Origin: an uncultured Eubacterium sp.
GTDB taxonomy: Bacteria; Bacillota; Clostridia; Peptostreptococcales; Anaerovoracaceae
DNA: 64,000 nucleotides
NCBI GenBank assembly: GCA_946555345.1
Contig: CAMNSS010000014.1
Span: 1-64,000 of the forward strand
Direction of reading: 5' to 3'
Shown: in pieces, positions 16,383 through 25,668 of the stretch
Numbering within the stretch: the first letter of the stretch is position 1
Layout: each line of letters opens with the position of its first letter
Translations under genes and position numbers: made by a program
Notes under the pieces: generated by a model
What the model saw: the letters and a program-made list of their open reading frames with translations, nothing else
Database searches by the model: none
What the model was told of the DNA's origin: nothing

Positions 16383-17885
16383 TTATTTCATATCATTCTC
16401 CGCTCCTTTTTTCTTTACCTTATCGATCGTTGCGATGATGATCGCCGCCCCTGCGGCCGTCACCACCGTAGCGATGGCCAGCAGCGCCTTTGCCCCGCTG
16501 AGATCCAGGATCATGCCGCCCGCCAGGCTCGAAAACACCGTCGCGACAGCCACCATCGTCGTAAACAACGCCTGTCCTTTGACCGCCTCCGCCCTGCGCA
16601 TGGTTTCATCGATAAACAAAACCATTGCCGGCAGGAACAGCCCAAAACCGATGAGCTGGAACAAATGCGCCGCAATGACCATTTGAACCGACGACGCAAG
16701 GGCGCAAGCCCCTGTTTTTAGCAAAAAACCGATCGAAGCGGCTTTGAGCAAAAGCTGGCAGGAAAATTTCTTCCGCAGTAAACTGATGCTTGCCATAAAT
16801 GGAATTTCACAAAGGGCAGAGATGCAAAAAATGATCCCCATATCGCCGCTGCCGCCGCCGACCGAATCAACGATCTGCGCCATATAATTGTTGAATACGG
16901 CATTGCCGAAATACAGTCCCAGCACGCCTAAGTTCACCAGGAAAAAATAACGATGCCGTTTTGTGAATTGCAAAAGGCTGATCGGCGGTTCGCCGCAATC
17001 CAGTTTATCAGAATCCGATTTGCCACAATCCGGCGCAGCAGTATCCGCCGCAATGTTGGAAGTTTCAAGCATTACATCATCCGCCGCAACGGACTTCGGC
17101 ACAATGGAGGCATTTTGTTCCCCAGCATCCCGCAAAGCAGCAGCTTCAGGCAACACCCCGCCGCCCGCAGTCGTGCGGGCAACCACTGCGCCGCTACGAC
17201 CATCCGCCTGGTCATAACAATCATCGGTTTCCGCCCAGCGGCCGTACGCCTCCGCATTACGATCGCCCGCCTGCACGCACCCCTCCTCACCATGGCCGCT
17301 TACCCTATCCTCTGCACGCTTTGCCCGGTCAAACGAACGCTTCGCCAGCGCCAGGCTGACCAGCAGCATCACAAGAACCGCCTCCCCCGTCACCGGAATC
17401 GACAATATACCGCACCGCTCCACGACCACGCCAAAAATCGCCGTAAAGATAGCGTAAAGCAAAGAACCCATGCTCCTGGCAAAACCGAAATTGACCGGCG
17501 TCCCTGCCTCCGACAGCCGGAACGCCAGGGAATTAAACAGCGGCTGCAAAACCATGTGCCATGCGATGAGCAAGACGAAAATCACGGTCAGAGCCATGGT
17601 TTTTCCATTGATAACGAGCAGCCATGCCGTGGCCGCCATCATCATCACGGTAATGATCTCGGTAATTGCGATCAGGGAAAACCGCCTCGCCCGATCCGCC
17701 AAATCGGCGATGACCGGCTGTAACACGACGGCCAGCACATTCGACACGGCCAGCGTAATCCCGATTTCCGAATTGGAATAACCCTTGGCGAGCAAAAACA
17801 CCGATGCGAAATTACAGATTGCGCCGAAATACATCCAGTACGTCCCCTGGATGCATACGTATTCAACATTTAAAATTTTCTTCAT
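16383..17885 (-). CDS. MFS transporter with long Cys-containing central insert
   Basis: Major-facilitator carrier, 500 residues. Residues 1-182 give six membrane segments and 305-490 the other six; the family (LacY/nucleoside-permease-like MFS) usually has about 390-400. The excess is a hydrophilic stretch, about residues 184-300 (16986-17336), rich in Ala, Gly, Asp and Cys, placed in the loop between helices 6 and 7. Similar inserts occur in two proteins of the met operon. The ATG lacks a good ribosome site. Substrate unknown. Confidence 0.85.
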   Translation of the reverse strand: MKKILNVEYVCIQGTYWMYFGAICNFASVFLLAKGYSNSEIGITLAVSNVLAVVLQPVIADLADRARRFSLIAITEIITVMMMAATAWLLVINGKTMALTVIFVLLIAWHMVLQPLFNSLAFRLSEAGTPVNFGFARSMGSLLYAIFTAIFGVVVERCGILSIPVTGEAVLVMLLVSLALAKRSFDRAKRAEDRVSGHGEEGCVQAGDRNAEAYGRWAETDDCYDQADGRSGAVVARTTAGGGVLPEAAALRDAGEQNASIVPKSVAADDVMLETSNIAADTAAPDCGKSDSDKLDCGEPPISLLQFTKRHRYFFLVNLGVLGLYFGNAVFNNYMAQIVDSVGGGSGDMGIIFCISALCEIPFMASISLLRKKFSCQLLLKAASIGFLLKTGACALASSVQMVIAAHLFQLIGFGLFLPAMVLFIDETMRRAEAVKGQALFTTMVAVATVFSSLAGGMILDLSGAKALLAIATVVTAAGAAIIIATIDKVKKKGAENDMK

Positions 17886-17919
17886 CCGTTTTGTTTCAGA
17901 ATTTCATTTATTACTTATA

Positions 17920-18100
17920 TTCCACCTGCACGGCTATCGGCCTTGCCGCTTTTATACCATAATTTACAAAGCTACAGGCCATCGTCCATCTGCACCACGC
18001 ATTTGCAAAACGAGCGGCCTGAATGCACCTGCAATCGTGCATTTGCAAATTGATCGGCCTTAACGCATCTATCATCATGCATCCGAAAACGGTCGAACAT
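17920..18100. repeat. Degenerate 39-bp tandem repeats
   Basis: Consecutive units of about 39 bp between the MFS gene and glnA. Units at about 17988 and 18027 share TGCA..CGTGCATTTGCAAA and GCGGCCT or TCGGCCT; weaker copies flank them on both sides. No protein is supported here. Confidence 0.55.
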
Positions 18101-18231
18101 CACGTATCCAGGCACGCCGCAAACCGATCGCACGCCGCTCGCCTGTACGCTGATAAAAATTATACGTCTACACGGCTACAGGCTTTCACGCATCTAATCA
18201 TATACTTGCTGATTCATCGGCCTTTGCAGCT

Positions 18232-19662
18232 TTACAGATCATAATACATATCGTATTCCATCGGCGTCGGCATCTGGGTATGCTTCTTCGTGTCCGCACG
18301 CTTGTTTTCAATCCAAATCTCGATCAGCCGCTTCGGGAACACATTCCCTTCCATCAGGAACGCGTGATCCTTTTCCAGCTCATCGAGCGCTTCATCCAAG
18401 GTCTTCGGCAGGCTCTTGATCTTCTTTTTATCTTCATCGCTCAACGTATAGAGATTGAAATCATACGGACCATACCCTTCCGCCACGGGATCGATCTTGT
18501 TCTTCACCCCGTCGATGCCCGCCATCAAAATCGAAGCAAACGCATAGTAAGGATTGCACGTCCCGTCCGGATTCCTGATTTCAAACCGCTTCTTGTCAGG
18601 ATCTTTCGCATAAGCCGGGATGCGGATCACGGAGCTTCTGTTGGCCGTAGCAAACCCGATGGTAACAGGCGCTTCGTATCCCGGAACGAGCCGCTTGAAG
18701 GAATTCGTGCTCGGATTTGTAAAGGCGCACAGCGCTTTGATGTGCTTTAAGATTCCGCCCATGAAATGCATCGCCGTTTCCGAAAGCTGCGAATAGCCCT
18801 TTTCATCGTAAAACAGAGGTTTTCCATCCTTAAACAGATGCATATGGACATGCATACCATTGCCCGCTTCATCGTATACAGGCTTCGGCATGAAGGTCGC
18901 CGTCTTGCCTTCCGCAATGGCTTCATTCTTAATCAGGTATTTCGTCATCATGGTTTTATCCGCCATCTCCGTAACGCCGCCAAATTCCACTTCGATTTCG
19001 ACCTGTCCCGGTCCGCCTACTTCATGATGGTGGTATTTCACCTTAATGCCCAGCGCCTCCATCAGCATCGTAACTCTGCTCCTGTAATCGTAGAGAATGT
19101 CCTGCGGCGGCGCCATGTGATAACCGCCCTTATGCGGCATCTTGTAGCCCAGGTTGTAGCTGTCGTCGCCCGTATTCCATTCCGCCTGCTGCGTATCGAT
19201 GCAAAAGCCCGACTGATTGGGAGCGGTGCTGAAGCTGACGTGGTCGAACACATGAAATTCGTATTCCGGCCCAATCCGCATTTCATCCGCAATCCCGCTC
19301 TCCTTTAAATAGGCTTCGGCGTGCTTGGCAACATTTCTCGGGTCTTGGTCAAAGCGGTAATTTTCCGGGAGGCTGATGACATACACGTCGCCGATCATCG
19401 CCAAGGTAGGGATTTCCACAAAAGGATCGATATAAGCGGTGGCAATGTCCGGGATAAACACCATATCGCTCTTTTCGACAGGGGCAAAGCCGTAATTGCT
19501 TCCATCAAAGCCGATGCCGCTCTTTAGCGTGTCCTCCGTGAACCGATCCGCCGGAATCGTCAGATGACGCCATCTTCCGTTCAGGTCGATCATCATAAAG
19601 TCAACCATCTTGATTTTATGATCCTTGATAAAGTCCTTTACATCTTCAAACGAATTAAACAT
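18232..19662 (-). CDS. glnA: Glutamine synthetase, type I
   Basis: Makes glutamine from glutamate, ammonia and ATP; forms dodecamers in the cytoplasm. 476 residues. Landmarks: FMMIDLNGRWRHLTIP, GFDGSNYGF, EYEFHVFDH, the ATP/glutamate region VGGPGQVEIEVEFGG, GNGMHVHMHLF, and NRSSVIRIPAY. The C-terminal part lacks the NLYDLP adenylylation tyrosine motif of GSI-beta, so feedback rather than adenylylation control is expected. ATG at 19662 is chosen because AAAGGAG stands 6 bp upstream; the frame is open 39 bp further without a site. It stands alone. Confidence 0.97.
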   Translation of the reverse strand: MFNSFEDVKDFIKDHKIKMVDFMMIDLNGRWRHLTIPADRFTEDTLKSGIGFDGSNYGFAPVEKSDMVFIPDIATAYIDPFVEIPTLAMIGDVYVISLPENYRFDQDPRNVAKHAEAYLKESGIADEMRIGPEYEFHVFDHVSFSTAPNQSGFCIDTQQAEWNTGDDSYNLGYKMPHKGGYHMAPPQDILYDYRSRVTMLMEALGIKVKYHHHEVGGPGQVEIEVEFGGVTEMADKTMMTKYLIKNEAIAEGKTATFMPKPVYDEAGNGMHVHMHLFKDGKPLFYDEKGYSQLSETAMHFMGGILKHIKALCAFTNPSTNSFKRLVPGYEAPVTIGFATANRSSVIRIPAYAKDPDKKRFEIRNPDGTCNPYYAFASILMAGIDGVKNKIDPVAEGYGPYDFNLYTLSDEDKKKIKSLPKTLDEALDELEKDHAFLMEGNVFPKRLIEIWIENKRADTKKHTQMPTPMEYDMYYDL

Positions 19663-19792
19663 AGCATTCTCCTTTTTTCCTATTTTTCCGCTTTCGCGCA
19701 TCTATTTTTCAAGGGCTTCTTGCCATGAAAAAACAAGGTTTTCCCTTTCAAGGCTTCCTGCCGGGAAACGGCAAAAATCCCTCTTATGCATT

Positions 19793-20212
19793 TTATACTT
19801 TTTTATTGAATTTCGTATGGCAGTGCGGACAGCTTATCACAATATTTCCCGCACCCTTGGGAACGCGCAGCCTTTCCCCGCAGTACGGGCATCTAAGGAT
19901 TTTGCGGCTCGGATCGTTTGCTACTGTAAAGCCGCCGTTTTGCCGTCCGCCTGCATAATTCCCGTTTCGGAAGCGAGCCGCCAGCGCCAGGAACTTCTGG
20001 TTTTCCCGATACCGGGCATTGACATTTCTCGAAAACATCCGGCAATAAACGTAAATCAGGATTGCGACGACAGCCAAATTCAAGAGCCGCCAGCGCACGA
20101 AAAAACCAACGACGATCAGCGCCAGCGCTACAATCAGTAAAAACCGGTTCAGCGCATCCGTGCCATACCTGCCCTGCATAAACTGGGTAAGCCACCACCT
20201 AAATCTGTTCAT
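19793..20212 (-). CDS. Small membrane protein with C-terminal zinc ribbon
   Basis: 139 residues: two membrane helices (about 22-40 and 44-60), a basic linker, and a C-terminal zinc ribbon with CPYCGERL and CPHCHTKF. The ATG at 20212 follows AGGAGG at 7 bp and overlaps the end of metH by 14 bp, so it is translationally coupled to the methionine synthase operon. Function unknown; the ribbon suggests metal or nucleic-acid binding at the inner membrane face. The closeness to metH may be fortuitous. Confidence 0.8.
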   Translation of the reverse strand: MNRFRWWLTQFMQGRYGTDALNRFLLIVALALIVVGFFVRWRLLNLAVVAILIYVYCRMFSRNVNARYRENQKFLALAARFRNGNYAGGRQNGGFTVANDPSRKILRCPYCGERLRVPKGAGNIVISCPHCHTKFNKKV

Positions 20213-22958
20213 CAAAAACCTCCTGTGCCGCCTCTACGGATTTCATCGCATCCTTGCAATAAAAATCTGCCCCGATCTGCGCAGCGTATTCAGCGGTAAG
20301 CACCGCGCCCCCGACCATGACCTTGCAATCCGGCGCTTCTTCCCGGATGGCCGCAATGGTTTCCTCCATGCTCCCCAGCGTAGTCGTCATCAATGCGCTC
20401 AATCCCACCAGCTTGATATCCTTTTCCTTCACCGCCGCAAGGATCGTTTCCTTCGGCACATCGCGCCCAAGGTCGATCATCTGATAGCCGTAGTTTTCCA
20501 TAATCACCTTGACGATATTCTTGCCGATGTCATGAATATCTCCTTTAACCGTCGCAATCACTACTTGCCCCAGGGAAACGCTCTTCTCATCTCCCGCCGC
20601 CAGACGTGCCTTAACTACGTCAAACCCCGCCTGCGCCGCCGTTGCCGCCTGTAACATCTGCGGCAGGAAGATACTGCCCTTTTCAAATCCCCGCCCCACC
20701 CGGTCAAGCGCTGGGATGAGATATTGATTAACCACAGCCATTTCACTGTTTTCTTGCAACAGCTTTTCCACGGCGATAACCGTATCGCCCTTCATGCCTT
20801 TTTCGATGCAATAGAAGATATCGTGCGCCATGCCGCTTTCGGCAGGTGATTGCCCGTCGCGTGATTGCCCGTCGTTCTGCCTGCCTTTGCGTGAAATTCC
20901 TGCCCCAGCAATTTGTGCATCCGCATACCGCTCGATATATTGTACTGCATTTTTATCCTTGTTCTTCAATACATGATATGCGAAGATCGAAGCCATCATA
21001 TCCTCATCATTTGGATTCATGATCGGCAAGTCAAGCCCGTTTTCCATCGCAAGGGTTAAAAACGCCCTGTTGACCACCGGTCTTGCCGGAAGCCCGAAGC
21101 TGATATTGGAAACGCCCAGCGCCGTCGCAAGCCCCAGCCTTTCTTTGACCATCCGCACCGCGCGCAGCGTCTCATCCGCTCCCTCTTGCTGTGCGGATGC
21201 GGTCAGCGTCAGGCAGTCGATAATCACATCTTCCTTCGGAATGCCGTAAGCCATTGCCCTGGCAAGGATTTTTTCAGCGATTGCAAAACGTCCCTCCGCT
21301 GTAGCTGGGATGCCTGTTTCATCCAGCGTAAGACCGACCACCGCTGCGCCGTATTTTTTTACCAGCGGCAAAACCGCTTCCAATACTTTGTCTTCCCCGT
21401 TGACGGAATTGACGATCGCCTTGCCGTTATAGATACGCAAAGCCGCTTCTATCGCTTTTGGGTTAGAAGAATCGATCTGCAACGGCAGGTCTGTCACGGA
21501 CTGGAGCTTTTTGATTACCTGCGGCAGTATTTTCACGTCGTCCAGCGAAGGCACGCCGACGTTCACGTCCAGGATTTCCGCACCTGCATCGGCCTGTTCG
21601 ATCGCCTGCGCTAAAATGTAGTCGTAATCTTCGTCTAGAAGAGCTTGTTTGAGCCGCTTCTTCCCCGTCGGGTTGATCCGCTCGCCGATTACCGTAACGT
21701 GATCCACGCATACCACCGTAGTGCCGCTGCAAACCTTGAGCGGACGAGCGGAACGGGCAGGACCATCAGAAGCAAAGCTGGTTTCGCCCGTTTTGCCAAT
21801 TCCGCTCGTTTGGCCTGCACACGCCGCAGATGCAGGATAGGAAAGCTCCGTTTCGAACGCAGAGCTTACGGCATTCGCCTCGCCGCCACATACAACCGCA
21901 GATTCCGCAGCGTTAACAGCCTTCACCGCAGGCACAGGATGCGAAAACCCCGTTTCGAGCATCGCCTCTGCTTCACTCCTGCCACACGCATCCGCAGCTT
22001 CCGTAGCTTCAACGGTCTTCGCTGCGGAAGCAGAAGGCGCAGCCGTTTTAATGCTGCTTGCACACGCTGCTGCGCCGCCCTGCGCCGTCCCTTCCCGTGC
22101 ATCCCGGCAAACGGCAAGCCCGGCGATATATTCCGGGGACGTGCCGCAGCAGCCCCCAACCATGCATACGCCCGCATCAAAATACGCATCCATTTTCGAC
22201 ACGAACTGCTCGCAATCAATATCATATTCCCCCGTGGCAGGATCGGGAAGCCCCGCATTTGGCTTCGCAAAAACAGGAAGGCTCGTAAGCGTCCGCAACT
22301 TCTGCACCATCGGCAATATTTCAACAGGTCCCAGGGAACAGTTGATTCCCATCGCATCAACGCCTAATGCTTCCAGCGTAACAGCCATCGCTTCCAAGCT
22401 AACCCCAGTAAAAGTCCGTTCGTTTTCCTCAAAGGTCATGGACACTACCACAGGTAATTCAGAGTTTTCCTTTACGGCCAGCACAGCCGCCTTCACTTCA
22501 TAAAGGTCGGTCATCGTCTCGATCACCGCCAAATCCGCTCCTTGCCCTTTTGCCGCTATGACGACTTCCCGGAACGCATCATACGCATCTTCAAAGCGCA
22601 GCGTCCCCATTGGTTCAAGCAGTTCGCCCAAAGGACCAAGCTCCATCGCAACCTTTACATCACGGCCTTGCTGCGCCGCTTCCCGTTTCGCTTGGTTGGC
22701 AGCGCCCATCGCCACCCTGACGGCTTCCGCCAAGCTCACACCCAGTTCATCCATCTTAAAGCGGTTAATGTCAAAAGTCGCCGCATAAATGATGTCCGCC
22801 CCGGCATCGATATACTGCCGATGGATATCCGTCAAAATATCGGGATGCTTTTGCCCGAAATGCGTCGTCGTCTCATCGGAACGCATCCCTGCCCTTTGCA
22901 GCATCGTTCCCATCGCCCCGTCCAAAATATATCTTTTGTTGTTAAAATCAATCGCCAC
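20199..22958 (-). CDS. metH: Cobalamin-dependent methionine synthase (no reactivation domain) with Ala/Cys-rich insert
   Basis: Transfers a methyl group from methyltetrahydrofolate to homocysteine. Residues 1-285 are the homocysteine domain with zinc ligands (MGINCSLGP and MVGGCCGTSPEYI). About 410-670 is the pterin-binding domain (VIGERINPTGKK). About 700-919 is the cap plus B12 domain with the cobalt-ligand motif KGDIHDIGKNIV. The C-terminal SAM-dependent reactivation domain is absent; a separate gene upstream supplies it. Residues about 288-408 are a low-complexity Ala/Ser/Cys insert between the first two domains, far longer than the usual linker. The start is GTG. It overlaps the upstream gene by 11 bp. 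Confidence 0.95.
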   Translation of the reverse strand: MAIDFNNKRYILDGAMGTMLQRAGMRSDETTTHFGQKHPDILTDIHRQYIDAGADIIYAATFDINRFKMDELGVSLAEAVRVAMGAANQAKREAAQQGRDVKVAMELGPLGELLEPMGTLRFEDAYDAFREVVIAAKGQGADLAVIETMTDLYEVKAAVLAVKENSELPVVVSMTFEENERTFTGVSLEAMAVTLEALGVDAMGINCSLGPVEILPMVQKLRTLTSLPVFAKPNAGLPDPATGEYDIDCEQFVSKMDAYFDAGVCMVGGCCGTSPEYIAGLAVCRDAREGTAQGGAAACASSIKTAAPSASAAKTVEATEAADACGRSEAEAMLETGFSHPVPAVKAVNAAESAVVCGGEANAVSSAFETELSYPASAACAGQTSGIGKTGETSFASDGPARSARPLKVCSGTTVVCVDHVTVIGERINPTGKKRLKQALLDEDYDYILAQAIEQADAGAEILDVNVGVPSLDDVKILPQVIKKLQSVTDLPLQIDSSNPKAIEAALRIYNGKAIVNSVNGEDKVLEAVLPLVKKYGAAVVGLTLDETGIPATAEGRFAIAEKILARAMAYGIPKEDVIIDCLTLTASAQQEGADETLRAVRMVKERLGLATALGVSNISFGLPARPVVNRAFLTLAMENGLDLPIMNPNDEDMMASIFAYHVLKNKDKNAVQYIERYADAQIAGAGISRKGRQNDGQSRDGQSPAESGMAHDIFYCIEKGMKGDTVIAVEKLLQENSEMAVVNQYLIPALDRVGRGFEKGSIFLPQMLQAATAAQAGFDVVKARLAAGDEKSVSLGQVVIATVKGDIHDIGKNIVKVIMENYGYQMIDLGRDVPKETILAAVKEKDIKLVGLSALMTTTLGSMEETIAAIREEAPDCKVMVGGAVLTAEYAAQIGADFYCKDAMKSVEAAQEVFDEQI

Positions 22959-24003
22959 AGAATTTACCTTCTTTCCTCAACGTGCATTTTTCCTTTAAGA
23001 CGCATTCATTGCAGGTAGCCAGCCTGCCCGTGACAGGATGGTCTGCAATGCCCATCAGTGCAGTAACCGATTTTCCGGGAATCATCAGGCTGTCCGCCGT
23101 CACATGAAGCCCGATCTGCCGCTGTGCATCCAAATAACCGATAATCCGGGACTGCTCCGTCAGCGGGAAATCCCCGTAACCGGGGCTAAACCGGGACGTT
23201 ACGTATATTTGGGGCTGTTCGGCGGTATTCAGTGCGCCAGCATCGGGCTTGGCCGAAACATCGGCATCCGGTTCACGGCCATCGCCCCGCAGATGAATGC
23301 CTGCGCCTCCACCTGCGCCCGTTCCACAAACATCCAGCTCATTCCCGCCCGTTCCGCAAGCGTTAATCCCAGAAGCAGCGGCGCTATTGCCATCCGTTTT
23401 GCAAGCATCCGTCCCAGCGGCGCTCGAACCACTGTCAGGCTCAATTCCGCAAACGCCGAACCCACGAATATCCGATTTGCTGCCATTGCCTTGTATGCCC
23501 TCACCCGGACTACAAACACCCAGCTCGCCAATGCCGCCATTCCGTTCACAAGAACCCGTTCCGCAAGTATCCGTCCCGGCGGCCTTCGGATCTCCATTCA
23601 ATGCACTGCCCTGCAAATGCCGCCTGATCTGTTGTTCAAAATCATCACAAACCTGCTCGATCAACACGGATGCGCCGCTATCTATCACAACTGCCAACGC
23701 CATATCCGTGATCTGCGTTTTCCGCAGCAGCGTATCGACGCCGATTCCGAGAGTCGCCGCCATCACGATCACCTTATGACAGCCCTCCAGATGCTTTTCG
23801 ATGGAAAATCCTTTCGTCTGAATAGACTCCCTCTCCATAATCCTGTACGTAGTCTTTGGCCTTGCAACGGACAAAAGCAATTTTTCCGCTTCGTCCATCT
23901 GCTTTGCAAGCTGTAAGGCAACCTGTGCATCTACTTGCTCCCTTTTCATGCGAAGGGCAGCCATCCAGCGATCCCGGCAAACCGGCCTGCTATTTATCTT
24001 CAT
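22948..24003 (-). CDS. Methionine synthase reactivation-domain protein with Cys/Gly-rich insert
   Basis: Separate counterpart of the MetH activation domain, expected to reductively methylate inactive cob(II)alamin on MetH. Residues 1-128 and 263-351 form the recognisable domain; TSRFSPGYGDFPL (an RxSPGYGD-type motif) is the SAM-binding hallmark and the C-terminus ends in a cysteine cluster (CNECVLKEKCTLR). Residues about 130-262 (23218-23616) are a foreign-looking Gly/Asp/Cys-rich insert with repeats of the pattern DACGTG. It overlaps metF by 4 bp and metH by 11 bp, so all three are coupled. Without the insert the length would be about 220, typical of stand-alone reactivases. Confidence 0.88.
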   Translation of the reverse strand: MKINSRPVCRDRWMAALRMKREQVDAQVALQLAKQMDEAEKLLLSVARPKTTYRIMERESIQTKGFSIEKHLEGCHKVIVMAATLGIGVDTLLRKTQITDMALAVVIDSGASVLIEQVCDDFEQQIRRHLQGSALNGDPKAAGTDTCGTGSCERNGGIGELGVCSPGEGIQGNGSKSDIRGFGVCGIEPDSGSSAAGTDACKTDGNSAAASGINACGTGGNELDVCGTGAGGGAGIHLRGDGREPDADVSAKPDAGALNTAEQPQIYVTSRFSPGYGDFPLTEQSRIIGYLDAQRQIGLHVTADSLMIPGKSVTALMGIADHPVTGRLATCNECVLKEKCTLRKEGKFCGD

Positions 24004-24869
24004 GGCAATAGATCCCGAATCGCTTCATGCACGCGGAGAGCCACCTGCGGATTGTTCATCGTATACAAGTGAATCCCGTCAACACCGTTTTTGATCAGAT
24101 CCCTGATCTGCCCTGCCGCATAACGGATTCCCGCTTCAAATAGGCCATCCGGGTCATGCTCACAGGCGCTTATCATCTTCGTAAATTCCGGCGGCAGGCT
24201 GGCACCGCTCAACGCCACGGTCCGTTCGATCTGTTTTGAATTAACGATCGGCATGATCCCGGCAGAAATCGGAACGCTGATACCCATCTGCCTAGCCTTT
24301 CCCAAAAATTCATAAAAGAGCTGGTTGTCGAAGAAAAGCTGTGTAATCAAGACTTTAACGCCTGCGCCAATTTTATATTTCAAGTTATGGATATCCTCAT
24401 CTAAAGACTTGCTTTCATAATGGCCTTCCGGATAACAAGCCCCCAGGATTTCCAGGTCGTCCCTGCATTTTCTCTGGATTTCGATCGCCAGCTCGTTGGC
24501 ATGGGCGAAATCGTGTTTCATCGGCTGGTCCGGCACAATATCGCCCCGAAGAGCCAGGATATTTTCAATGTCCGCCGTGTAAAGCCTGTCGATCATCTCC
24601 TTGACATCCTCCTGCGAGGAATTGACGCAAGTCAGATGTGCAACGGCTTCTATTCCATAATTTTTTTTGATATTGGAAGCAATCTCGCAGGTAGCATTAT
24701 CCGCCAAATTCCCGCCTGCGCCGTAAGTCACGCTGATAAAATCAGGCTTGCATACCGCCAGCTTTTCCACGGTGGAATAAATCGTTTCCAGGTTTGCCTT
24801 TTTCTTTGGCGGAAAGATTTCGAGGGAAAAAACTGGTTTCTTCTGGTCAAATAGCTGCGGTATTTTCAT
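24000..24869 (-). CDS. metF: 5,10-methylenetetrahydrofolate reductase
   Basis: Supplies methyltetrahydrofolate to MetH. 289 residues, TIM-barrel flavoprotein. Visible landmarks are FSLEIFPPKK near the N-terminus, SVTYGAGG, HLTCVNSS, NILALRGD and ITQLFFDN, all conserved in MetF. First gene of the metF-reactivase-metH-zinc ribbon operon on the minus strand. The ribosome site (GAGTGTG) is weak. No SAM or cobalamin riboswitch consensus is recognised in the 870 bp upstream, though that gap contains large palindromes. Confidence 0.96.
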   Translation of the reverse strand: MKIPQLFDQKKPVFSLEIFPPKKKANLETIYSTVEKLAVCKPDFISVTYGAGGNLADNATCEIASNIKKNYGIEAVAHLTCVNSSQEDVKEMIDRLYTADIENILALRGDIVPDQPMKHDFAHANELAIEIQRKCRDDLEILGACYPEGHYESKSLDEDIHNLKYKIGAGVKVLITQLFFDNQLFYEFLGKARQMGISVPISAGIMPIVNSKQIERTVALSGASLPPEFTKMISACEHDPDGLFEAGIRYAAGQIRDLIKNGVDGIHLYTMNNPQVALRVHEAIRDLLP

Positions 24870-24960
24870 TTTTCATCACACTCTTTTCTATCGGTTTTTT
24901 TATAAAGTTCTTTCTATGATTCAATGGGCGCGCTTCTGTGTCAACGCTGTATCAATCATT

Positions 24961-25021
24961 GCGTTCATTATACCATGGATTCCCATGGAAAGGCAGAAGA
25001 AATTCATGGTATAATGAACGC
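24961..25021. repeat. 17-bp perfect inverted repeat upstream of metF
   Basis: Arms GCGTTCATTATACCATG and its exact complement at 25005-25021, loop 27 nt. Around it lie further complementary pairs: ATGATTCAATG (about 24916) with CATTGAATCAT (about 25057), and TCAACGC with GCGTTGA. The pairs interleave, so the whole 160-bp block could fold into alternative or pseudoknotted structures. Confidence 0.75.
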
Positions 25022-25332
25022 TAAATATCTTAACGGCGTTGCCGCAAGGGTGCGTTCATTGAATCATGCGTTGACGAGTCTGCATGGCATAGCAAATGCA
25101 GCACAAATGAAAGAGCTTGCTTGACTATACCATGTCTTGTTTGTCCAAGTCTTTGCTCCTGCCAGTTTGATAACTCCCATATAATGGAAATCAGCAAACA
25201 AAATGTGATTATTTGTGTAACGTCTGCCGTTATTTGCTGGGATATTACTCTGTTTTCAACGAAGTTCAGCCTTGGAACTTGTTATTTCGTGAAAAAGATG
25301 CGATTGCAGACGCCAGAGCAGGCACAACGCTT

Positions 25333-25382
25333 GAAACTAGAGTAACAACTGCTTGAAAAATGGCAATTGTTACTCTAGTTTC
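25333..25382. repeat. 16-bp perfect inverted repeat
   Basis: GAAACTAGAGTAACAA and its complement separated by 18 nt, in the metF-xthA gap. It is not followed by a T-run in either direction, so it is not an obvious terminator. Both this and the 24961 palindrome sit in an 870-bp stretch without genes. Confidence 0.7.
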
Positions 25383-25522
25383 GCAGCTTCTTCAAAAATG
25401 CCCTTTGCAAAGCCCGCATAACCATCCGCAATCATGATTCTATCTGCGGAAAATAGATGAAAATGAGCGGCCTGCCGCCCCACATATAGAATAAGTATGC
25501 AAGACGAAACCAAAGATTCATT

Positions 25523-25668
25523 TGCACATATGCCGCCCATTTTGGGGCGACGCTTCGCAAAACGCTGGCTTTGTCTTTTGCCCCAGCTTTAGCTGGCTAG
25601 GCAAAACGGACAGCGCAGGTGAAATTCCGTCATATCCCTCAATGATATTTCCTGCATTATCAAAAAAT
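25523..25668. repeat. Dispersed intergenic repeat, copy 1
   Basis: Shares TGCACATATGCCG[C/T]CC, ACGCTTCGC and the terminal block CATATC-N-GATATTTCC-ATTAT with the copies around 51.9-52.2 kb and 53.5 kb. It lies just downstream of xthA. Confidence 0.55.

Noticed and set aside
15774..16721. A 315-codon plus-strand frame over the pyrimidine-rich gap
   Set aside because: It is built from Phe/Leu/Pro/Ser-rich low complexity due to base skew and overlaps proC and the MFS gene antisense.
17920..18200. CRISPR array
   Set aside because: Units are about 39 bp with no conserved repeat/unique spacer alternation; divergence is spread over the unit and no cas genes are nearby.
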